Shown in pieces: positions 1 to 4,503 of a DNA stretch of 5,653 nucleotides. The notes under the pieces are model-generated. The model was not told the DNA's origin, searched no databases, and saw only the letters and a list, made by a program, of their open reading frames with translations. Made by a program: the position numbers and the translations under genes. The DNA comes from L227-5C sp038209275 (lineage in GTDB: Bacteria; Chloroflexota; Chloroflexia; Chloroheliales; Chloroheliaceae): the NCBI GenBank assembly GCA_038209275.1, contig JBBQXW010000407.1, positions 1 through 5,653 on the forward strand, given 5' to 3'. Within the stretch, counting starts at the first letter, position 1; every line of letters begins with the position of its first letter.

Positions 1-25
1 AATTCAAAATTCAAAATTCAAAATT
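1..25. repeat. Heptamer tandem repeat (AATTCAA)n, cut by window edge
   Basis: Three exact copies of AATTCAA (1-7, 8-14, 15-21) are followed by four more matching bases. The array may continue to the left of the window. It ends four bases before the stop codon of the acyltransferase gene. Short heptamer arrays of this kind are common in spacers of cyanobacteria and Chloroflexota. No function can be read from it. Confidence 0.85.
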
Positions 26-28
26 TTC

Positions 29-715
29 TTACGCTGCTTGTCGCAGAGTTTGGGATAAGACGCGCACCTGCCGTTCGACTGCGGTGGCTACCTGAGATGG
101 GTCGCTGCCGGGAGCAAAACGGAGGGCCGGGCCAAAAGTAATCGTGACAGGGTGGCGTTGTGGGAAACGCGCTCCTTTGGGCATCACGGCGCGAGTACCT
201 TCGATCCAGACTGGCACAACCCGCACCTGCTGGCCCATCGCCAGATAGCCAACGCCACGCTTGAAAGGCTGCAACTGACCGTCAGGAGTGCGTGTTCCTT
301 CCGGGAAGATAATCAAGCTATCGCCATCGCTCAAAATTTGCTGCGACTGTATCAGGCTGATAGCCCGGTTCGGGCCTTTGCGTACAAAAGGAAAGGCATT
401 TAACAACACACTTACCGCCGCCCCTTTCCAACCAGTATTAAAAAAGTAATCGGCGGCGGCGGCTACCCTTACCCGCATCCGCAAATGCAACGGCAAAGCT
501 GCCAGCAGCAACGGCGCGTCCAGATGGCTCGAATGGTTGGGAGCAAAGATAAAAGAACCTTCACCAGCCAGGTTTTCAAGTCCCTTTACTTCTAAGGGTG
601 CAACCAGTTGCAAAGCCGGAAAGAGCAAAATCTGTCGTAGTGCTTCGCCCAGCCAGCATAGCGGCTTAGTATTTTTAGTCACTGCATCCATCATCTGTGC
701 TGTATTCCGATTCAT
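29..715 (-). CDS. plsC: 1-acyl-sn-glycerol-3-phosphate acyltransferase (PlsC/LPLAT family)
   Basis: This 228-residue protein should move an acyl chain onto the sn-2 position of lysophosphatidic acid, giving phosphatidic acid, the precursor of membrane phospholipids, at the inner face of the membrane. The family's catalytic HX4D motif is present as NHSSHLD (His61, Asp66). The substrate-binding block FPEGTRT is at 137-143, followed by a GVGYLA stretch (154-159) and the VPVWIEGTR block (167-175). Residues about 24-40 are hydrophobic and may dip into the membrane. Length is normal for the family. The ATG at 713-715 has AGGAGG (722-727) six bases upstream, which favours it over Met8 or Met9. It stands alone under its own promoter and leader. 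The family is certain; the acyl donor and exact substrate are not, because some LPLAT members act on other lipids. Confidence 0.93.
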   Translation of the reverse strand: MNRNTAQMMDAVTKNTKPLCWLGEALRQILLFPALQLVAPLEVKGLENLAGEGSFIFAPNHSSHLDAPLLLAALPLHLRMRVRVAAAADYFFNTGWKGAAVSVLLNAFPFVRKGPNRAISLIQSQQILSDGDSLIIFPEGTRTPDGQLQPFKRGVGYLAMGQQVRVVPVWIEGTRAVMPKGARFPQRHPVTITFGPALRFAPGSDPSQVATAVERQVRVLSQTLRQAA

Positions 716-721
716 GTAATG

Positions 722-727
722 CCTCCT
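722..727 (-). promoter_or_regulatory. Ribosome binding site of plsC
   Basis: On the minus strand AGGAGG lies six bases before the ATG at 713-715. This is a full anti-16S match at ideal spacing and fixes the start. Confidence 0.85.
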
Positions 728-743
728 GCTACTAACTTCTTTG

Positions 744-760
744 GTTCATCAGTTCATCAG
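744..760. repeat. Two-copy octamer repeat GTTCATCA
   Basis: GTTCATCA occurs twice in tandem (744-751, 752-759), plus one extra matching base. It lies in the transcribed leader of plsC, about 20 bases upstream of the ribosome binding site. It may be replication slippage only. Confidence 0.6.
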
Positions 761-806
761 CTTTACAATAGCAGAACACCTACTGCCATTTACACCCCTC
801 ACGACT

Positions 807-835
807 GGAAAATACTGTAAGAAACTGTATTTTCC
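807..835 (-). promoter_or_regulatory. Hairpin in the plsC leader
   Basis: GGAAAATAC (807-815) and GTATTTTCC (827-835) are exact inverted repeats with an 11-base spacer. Within the spacer two more pairs are possible. The site falls about 30-57 bases after the predicted plsC start of transcription, so it could be an RNA stem in the leader or a second protein-binding dyad. There is no U-run after it, so it is not a standard terminator. Confidence 0.5.
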
Positions 836-848
836 TATCAAGCATTTG

Positions 849-872
849 ATTTAATCAAACGATTGATTAAAT
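849..872. promoter_or_regulatory. Operator-like 24-bp palindrome over the plsC promoter
   Basis: ATTTAATCAA (849-858) and TTGATTAAAT (863-872) are perfect inverted 10-bp arms around the spacer ACGA. Their right edge overlaps the -10 hexamer, and the predicted transcription start (about 864) lies inside. Arm length, spacer and placement match the operators of dimeric helix-turn-helix repressors such as the TetR family. A shorter overlapping palindrome, TTTGATT-T-AATCAAA, covers 845-859. The regulator itself is not in the window, so its family is inferred. Confidence 0.7.
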
Positions 873-899
873 ATTAGCATATAAAAAAGAGCTTGTCAA
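871..899 (-). promoter_or_regulatory. Sigma70-type promoter of plsC
   Basis: On the minus strand the -35 hexamer is TTGACA (894-899, six of six). A 17-base spacer follows, then the -10 hexamer TAATAT (871-876) preceded by TGC, an extended -10. Transcription should start near 864, leaving a leader of about 150 bases before the plsC ATG. Such a near-consensus promoter should be strong unless repressed, which fits the operator lying over its start. Confidence 0.82.
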
Positions 900-920
900 G
901 CCCTTTTTAAACAACCTTTT

Positions 921-1072
921 AAATTTTTGTAAATACTCAGCCGGCTGCGACTGTCACCCTGACGAAGGAAGGGTCTCGGTGTTACCCGAAACACTTACTT
1001 CGGCAACCAGAGATGCTTCCTTCGTCACACCCCGTAAAGGGGCGTGACGGGGGTGAGTAGTTATAAATTTTT
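921..1072. mobile_element. MITE-like inverted-repeat element with nested hairpins
   Basis: The AT-rich outer ends are imperfect inverted repeats (921-939 against 1054-1072, 15 of 19 positions pairing, including TACTCA/TGAGTA exactly). Inside, TGACGAAGGAAG (960-971) pairs exactly with CTTCCTTCGTCA (1016-1027), and TCTC/GAGA extends the stem. A second stem, CGTCAC-A-CCCC with GGGG-C-GTGACG (1023-1049), shares bases with the first, so the two are alternatives. The palindrome CAGCCGGCTG lies at 938-947. No gene is inside. This looks like a small non-autonomous dispersed element, and it fills most of the spacer between the lipoprotein and plsC. A copy elsewhere in the genome would be needed to prove mobility. 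Confidence 0.55.
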
Positions 1073-1079
1073 TGGGATT

Positions 1080-1658
1080 TTATGGCCCTTTGTTACAGGA
1101 AACGGCCCGTCCTTTGGTATCGGTATGGTATTCGTAGCGGACGTTTCGGATTTTGTCCAGCACCAGTATCTGAAAACCAGGCGTGAGAACTTGCATATAG
1201 CTCATACCAGGTTGGGGACAGCCAAGCGAACTATCCGACCATTCGGTTGGGTCGGTAGTAATAAATTGCAAATCCGAAGCACTAAGGTTGTATTTGCGCT
1301 GCATATCGCTCTCAACCGCTTTACGGGCCATGTCAGCCAGATTGCCTTGAGCGGGAGATGCCGCAGGGTTAGGGTTAGGCCCAAGCGTTGGAGTAGGGAT
1401 TTCAAGCGGCTTGGTAGGACGCGGGCTAGAGCTAGAAGCGGGCGTAAAAGGTACAGTAATAGCCGGGGTAGGGGTGGCAGCCGCCGTTGTAGGGGCAGCA
1501 CTGGTCGCACCGGGAGCAGTAGTTGTAATAGTAGTAGCGACGGCAATAGTGGGCGCGGGGGTACTGGTAGCGGTACTATCACCACAGGCACTGAATAAAA
1601 CTAAAAGCAAAAGCAAAAGCAACATCGAACTTTTCTGCATGATTCTTTTCGTGAGCAA
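1080..1658 (-). CDS. Secreted lipoprotein with Thr/Pro/Ala-rich linker and conserved C-terminal domain
   Basis: I do not know a function for this 192-residue protein. It opens with a positive stretch (Lys4, Arg5, Lys9), a leucine-rich core (12-21) and a lipobox LFSAC with Cys25. It should therefore be exported, lipid-anchored and cut before Cys25. Residues 26-105 are a low-complexity Ala/Thr/Pro/Ser linker, as in surface proteins that hold a domain away from the membrane. The folded part, about 106-192, has Trp140, SLGCPQPG (144-151), a TPG turn (159-161), YEYHTD (175-180) and Cys188. Cys147 and Cys188 could form a disulfide. I have seen this motif set in secreted Chloroflexota proteins of unknown role. 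The start is TTG at 1656-1658 because AGGAG lies seven bases before it. The alternative ATG at 1638-1640 lacks a site and would drop part of the charged n-region. It is divergent from the kinase. Confidence 0.85.
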   Translation of the reverse strand: MLTKRIMQKSSMLLLLLLLVLFSACGDSTATSTPAPTIAVATTITTTAPGATSAAPTTAAATPTPAITVPFTPASSSSPRPTKPLEIPTPTLGPNPNPAASPAQGNLADMARKAVESDMQRKYNLSASDLQFITTDPTEWSDSSLGCPQPGMSYMQVLTPGFQILVLDKIRNVRYEYHTDTKGRAVSCNKGP

Positions 1659-1665
1659 AATTTAT

Positions 1666-1670
1666 CTCCT
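1666..1670 (-). promoter_or_regulatory. Ribosome binding site deciding a TTG start
   Basis: AGGAG on the minus strand sits seven bases before TTG (1656-1658). The in-frame ATG six codons later has only weak purine-rich sequence upstream. The site therefore points to TTG as the true start of the lipoprotein gene. Confidence 0.7.
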
Positions 1671-1872
1671 GTCTAAAAATTTATTATGAGCCTTCTATCT
1701 CAAACTCTTCTTTACAGATAAAACGCTGCAAACTGGCTAAATATTACAGCTTACAAAAATACTGCGGTTTGTATCCTAAAACCAGTTCGCTACAGAGTCA
1801 AGTTGAAATCAACCCGATAGCCCAATTCGCTAAACAAATAAGCTGGTCATCCTTAATATAACGTAATAATAT
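1671..1872. other. AT-rich divergent spacer, no gene seen
   Basis: This is the left part of the 520-bp spacer between the lipoprotein gene and the kinase gene. It should contain the lipoprotein promoter on the minus strand. I found a TAATAT at 1741-1746 but no fitting -35 hexamer, so I do not place a promoter. A small GTTGA-AA-TCAAC dyad lies at 1802-1813. No RNA gene or credible reading frame is visible. Confidence 0.5.
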
Positions 1873-1901
1873 TTGACAACACTTAATCATAGCGATATAG
1901 T
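1873..1901 (+). promoter_or_regulatory. Upstream sigma70-type promoter (P1) toward the kinase
   Basis: TTGACA (1873-1878) is followed after 17 bases by TATAGT (1896-1901, five of six). Transcription would start near 1908, inside or next to the odd palindrome GTGAC-T-GTCAC (1900-1910), which could be an operator. The transcript would run through the inverted repeat at 1989-2059 and reach the kinase after a leader of about 270 bases, or make a separate short RNA. Confidence 0.6.
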
Positions 1902-1988
1902 GACTGTCACCAGTTAGGTTTAACACCTATTAGAAAGCTGTGGGTAAAAGTCAAACAGGAAATGCCTATATTAGCAGAGATGAACTTT

Positions 1989-2059
1989 GGTAGGGGCGAA
2001 TCGCATTCGCCCTTTAGACCTGGCACAGTGTTCAAGGGCGTATGCGATTCGCCCCTACC
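1989..2059. repeat. GTAGGGG...CCCCTAC inverted repeat, copy 1
   Basis: The 26-bp arms (1989-2014 and 2034-2059) pair at 25 of 26 positions around a 19-base loop. Each arm can also fold on itself. In the left arm GGGCGAAT (1994-2001) pairs with ATTCGCCC (2005-2012) over a three-base loop. The right arm (2036-2054) does the same with one mismatch. The DNA or RNA could therefore switch between one long stem and two short ones. It lies between two promoters that point at the kinase. Similar dispersed sequences occur in Chloroflexota and cyanobacterial spacers. The copy at 4423-4503 shares the ends and the architecture. Confidence 0.8.
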
Positions 2060-2094
2060 TCCCCAATTTCGGCACTCCTGTCAAACATAGGTAC

Positions 2095-2123
2095 TTGACA
2101 ATAGTGCCATAAATTGTTAGCAT
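2095..2123 (+). promoter_or_regulatory. Proximal sigma70-type promoter (P2) of the histidine kinase gene
   Basis: TTGACA (2095-2100) is followed after 17 bases by TAGCAT (2118-2123, four of six) with an extended -10 TGT just before it. Transcription should start near 2130, giving a leader of about 50 bases before the kinase ATG. This is the most likely main promoter of the gene. Confidence 0.68.
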
Positions 2124-2168
2124 AGGGTCTACTACATAACCAACTTACTCAGTTGCAACCATAAAGTT

Positions 2169-2174
2169 AAGGAG
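2169..2174 (+). promoter_or_regulatory. Ribosome binding site of the histidine kinase gene
   Basis: AAGGAG lies six bases before the ATG at 2181-2183. This supports the long N-terminus, since the next methionine (residue 48) is already inside the first membrane segment. Confidence 0.8.
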
Positions 2175-2180
2175 TCCCGG

Positions 2181-4130
2181 ATGAGTGCAACCCAATCCAG
2201 TCCCCCAACCTCGCCTAGTCCGGCAACTACCAATATAACTCCCAAATCATCTGTATCAACAAACGGTAAATCGCACCGCCGTAACCGAAGAACCAGTATT
2301 AGGCAGCAACACGCTTTGCTGATGCTATTAATTTTTCTGCCCCTGTTAGCCATCCAAACCTACAGCGCTTTCGATGAATATGAGACACAACGCCAGGCTA
2401 TATTGCAAGGACAGGCTGCCACGGCCCGTTCGGTCAGCCGGACGATAACCGCTTTTATAAATGACCAGTTGGGGAATAATCGAGCAATTAGCTTTAATTT
2501 CGATGGTTCGCAAAACCTGACAACCGAGCAGGGCAATTCTCTGCTGGCCCGGTTTCGTCAATCCACGCCAACTATAAACAGTTACCAGTTCTTAAATTCA
2601 GAAGGTCTGGCATTGTATTCCGACCCGCCCGCTCTGGTCGGTTTTAATTTTGGTCAAGAACCTTTTATTAAACTAATCCTGAGCGGAGCCGAGGAATACA
2701 CTATAAGCGATTTAGGCTTGAGTACTCTCGATAATACTACGCCCACTTTTGCGGTTGCTAATGTAGTGTACGATGCGAACAATAATCGAATAGGGGTAAT
2801 GAGGGCGAGTGTTAATGCCAATCTACTGGGACAGGTAATAGATATAAAGTTGGGGCAGCGTGGGCGCGGCAGCATTAGTATTCATGACCGACAGACCCAG
2901 CTGATTTATAACAGCCAGTTCCCAACTATGGACTATGCCCGTCGGGTGTCCAATACTGCTACAACTTCGGTAAGAGCAGCTTTGAATGGCAAAGAAACTC
3001 TACAAGAATATGTTAAAAGTCCGTTAGACGGCCTGGAAAAAATGGGTGCTTCTACCCCGGTACGCCTGCCGTCCTGGTCAGCCAGTGTAGCCGAGCCAAT
3101 CGAGGATGCCATGAGTCCGGCGATGAGCCTTATAGTAACCCGCTCGATACTTTTTGGAGTGGTAACTATAATTGCGGGAATAGCCGCCTGGCTCTATTCG
3201 CGCTACCTGACTCGGCCAATTTCCCAATTAAGTAAGGCGGCGGTGGCGCTGGGAGAAGGTCAACTGGATTACCGTGCGCCAGTTACTACCCGAACGACTG
3301 AACTAGCTCAACTCGGCCTTAGTTTTAATCAGATGGCGGATAAAATCGCCGAAGATACCCGCGCAAAAGACGCTTTTCTATCACAAGCAGCCCACGAATT
3401 AAAAACTCCGATTACGGTTATCAAAGGCTCAACTCAACTATTAATTACCCGACAACAAAAAGACCTTAAAACAATTGAAGATAAATCCGATGGGACTACC
3501 GCAGTAAAAGTAAAGCTCCAGAACCAGATTAAAACGCTACGCAGCGTAGAGCATCAAACGAATCGGATGATTGAATTGATTAATCGTTTGCTTGAACTTG
3601 GTCGCCACCAGACCGGGCAAGTACAATACAACTTTGAAGCGGTAAATTTTGCTGAATTAGTTAGTCAGGGGATTGAAGTAGCTCATCAGCTTATCACGCC
3701 TGAGCGCCATTCAATCGAATTAGTAACCGAAAGTGAAAAATCGGCATTAGGCTGGGATATAATGGGTGATGTAGCCCGACTTGAACAGGTTATACTAAAT
3801 TTGTTGGAAAACGCCATAAAATATAGTCCAGAAGGCGGAGCAATTAAAGTAGACCTTCGCCATATTCAAGCAGACGAAATACTGGGTGTTCCGCGTCTTG
3901 AGTTGAGCGTTAAAGATTATGGGTTGGGGCTTGAAAGTACTGACCTTGACCGCCTTTTCGAGCGCTACTACCGGGCCGGCAATGTAGGCGCAAATATTAG
4001 CGGATTGGGCCTGGGATTATATATCAGCTACGAGATTGTCCGCCAACATAAGGGCCAGTTGTGGGCCGAGAGTCCTGGTCTGGACAAAGGTAGCACTTTT
4101 CATCTGGTTTTGCCGCTAAAAACGATCTGA
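2181..4130 (+). CDS. Membrane sensor histidine kinase (Cache-like sensor, HAMP, HisKA, HATPase)
   Basis: This 649-residue protein should sense an external signal and autophosphorylate a histidine for transfer to a response regulator. Residues 1-44 are a Ser/Thr/Pro/Asn-rich cytoplasmic tail ending in a basic patch (32-41). Membrane segment 1 is about 45-63. The extracytoplasmic region, about 65-312, looks like a Cache (PAS-like) ligand-binding domain; this rests on its layout, not on a search. Membrane segment 2 is about 318-340 and HAMP about 341-393. HisKA carries AAHELKTP with phospho-acceptor His405. A charged stretch (about 424-446) lengthens the helical hairpin. The ATPase has the N box (Asn540, Glu543, Asn544), DYGLGL (579-584), the F box LFERYYR (592-598) and GLGLGLYIS (608-616). 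All catalytic motifs are intact. No response regulator gene adjoins it, so its partner must lie elsewhere. Two promoters precede it, and tRNA-Gly follows closely. Confidence 0.93.
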   Translation: MSATQSSPPTSPSPATTNITPKSSVSTNGKSHRRNRRTSIRQQHALLMLLIFLPLLAIQTYSAFDEYETQRQAILQGQAATARSVSRTITAFINDQLGNNRAISFNFDGSQNLTTEQGNSLLARFRQSTPTINSYQFLNSEGLALYSDPPALVGFNFGQEPFIKLILSGAEEYTISDLGLSTLDNTTPTFAVANVVYDANNNRIGVMRASVNANLLGQVIDIKLGQRGRGSISIHDRQTQLIYNSQFPTMDYARRVSNTATTSVRAALNGKETLQEYVKSPLDGLEKMGASTPVRLPSWSASVAEPIEDAMSPAMSLIVTRSILFGVVTIIAGIAAWLYSRYLTRPISQLSKAAVALGEGQLDYRAPVTTRTTELAQLGLSFNQMADKIAEDTRAKDAFLSQAAHELKTPITVIKGSTQLLITRQQKDLKTIEDKSDGTTAVKVKLQNQIKTLRSVEHQTNRMIELINRLLELGRHQTGQVQYNFEAVNFAELVSQGIEVAHQLITPERHSIELVTESEKSALGWDIMGDVARLEQVILNLLENAIKYSPEGGAIKVDLRHIQADEILGVPRLELSVKDYGLGLESTDLDRLFERYYRAGNVGANISGLGLGLYISYEIVRQHKGQLWAESPGLDKGSTFHLVLPLKTI

Positions 4131-4136
4131 AAAAGC

Positions 4137-4165
4137 TTGACAAATCGGCGAAGCAGCTATATAAT
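4137..4165 (+). promoter_or_regulatory. Perfect-consensus sigma70 promoter of tRNA-Gly
   Basis: TTGACA (4137-4142), a 17-base spacer and TATAAT (4160-4165) match the consensus at every position. The -35 begins six bases after the kinase stop codon. Transcription would start near 4172, leaving a leader of about 70 bases with a weak dyad (GGAAC 4182-4186, GTTCC 4198-4202) for processing ahead of the tRNA. Such strength is usual for stable RNA genes. Confidence 0.9.
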
Positions 4166-4242
4166 GCAATTCGCAAGAACGGGAACGCCTTAAAAGTGTT
4201 CCAACCTTAAGAAAGAAATAGTAGTGCAGACAGTCCGAAAGG

Positions 4243-4317
4243 GCGGAAGTGGCTCAGTGGTAGAGCATCTCCTTGCCAAGGAGAGGGTCGCGAGTTCGAA
4301 TCTCGTCTTCCGCTCCA
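4243..4317 (+). tRNA. tRNA-Gly (anticodon GCC), CCA encoded
   Basis: The cloverleaf is complete. The acceptor stem GCGGAAG (4243-4249) pairs with CTTCCGC (4307-4313). The D stem is GCTC/GAGC (4252-4255, 4263-4266). The anticodon stem TCTCC/GGAGA (4268-4272, 4280-4284) holds the loop TTGCCAA with anticodon GCC at 4275-4277. The variable loop has five bases. The T stem GCGAG/CTCGT (one G-U pair) holds the loop TTCGAAT (4295-4301). The discriminator is T4314 and CCA is encoded at 4315-4317. It reads GGC and GGU codons. It is a single gene, driven by its own promoter, with possible read-through from the kinase. Confidence 0.97.
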
Positions 4318-4364
4318 TTTTTTTGCAATTTTCCTGTTTTGTGTAATTCTCTGTAGTTAAGAGT

Positions 4365-4400
4365 TCAAAAAGCCGGTTCAGCGTCGAACCGGCTTTTTGA
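4365..4400. terminator. Bidirectional intrinsic terminator between tRNA-Gly and holA
   Basis: TCAAAAAGCCGGTTC (4365-4379) and GAACCGGCTTTTTGA (4386-4400) are perfect 15-bp inverted repeats around a six-base loop. The GC-rich core is flanked by an A-run on the left and a T-run on the right. It can therefore stop transcription of the tRNA on the plus strand and of holA on the minus strand. The seven Ts just after the tRNA (4318-4324) have no stem of their own. Confidence 0.9.
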
Positions 4401-4422
4401 TTCAAATAAATGCTTTGGTTTA

Positions 4423-4503
4423 GAGCCTATCCCAGTAGGGGTTTGATTCATCAAACCCTGTGAACTTGGGCGCAATGAATTGCGCCCCTACTGCGATAGG
4501 TTC
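4423..4503. repeat. GTAGGGG...CCCCTAC inverted repeat, copy 2
   Basis: The outer arms (4423-4441 and 4485-4503) pair at 17 of 19 positions. Each inner half holds its own nearly loopless stem. GGGTTTGAT (4439-4447) pairs with ATCAAACCC (4450-4458), and GGGCGCAAT (4468-4476) pairs with ATTGCGCCC (4479-4487), each with a two-base loop. The whole can fold as a cross with two side arms. It shares the GTAGGGG/CCCCTAC ends and the nested plan with 1989-2059, though its inner stem sequences differ. The right end abuts the holA stop codon, so holA mRNA should carry it before the terminator. Confidence 0.8.

Noticed and set aside
152..403. Plus-strand frame of 83 residues
   Set aside because: Entirely inside plsC on the other strand, with no recognisable domain; plsC motifs are unambiguous.
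1023..1049. Intrinsic terminator of the lipoprotein gene
   Set aside because: The stem is good, but no T-run follows on the minus strand, and the stem is better explained as part of the inverted-repeat element.
1044..1598. Plus-strand Arg/Gly-rich frame of 184 residues
   Set aside because: It is the complement of the lipoprotein gene; its Arg/Gly/Ser repeats come from reading the Thr/Pro/Ala linker codons backwards. The minus frame has a signal peptide, lipobox and ribosome site.
1411..1689. Plus-strand Val/Ala-rich frame resembling a membrane segment
   Set aside because: Also a shadow of the lipoprotein linker; it has no ribosome binding site, and the hydrophobicity follows from complementing Thr/Ala/Pro codons.
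1989..2059. CRISPR-like repeat pair
   Set aside because: Only one inverted pair is present; there are no direct repeats with regular spacers and no cas genes.
1962..2090. Possible 42-codon plus-strand gene between the two kinase promoters
   Set aside because: It runs straight through the inverted repeat at 1989-2059, and the only AGGA is one base from the ATG. It looks like chance translation of a repeat.
4190..4405. Minus-strand reading frame of 71 residues with RFELATLSLARRC
   Set aside because: It is antisense to the tRNA-Gly gene and the terminator. Proteins of this look are a well-known false call over tRNA genes.
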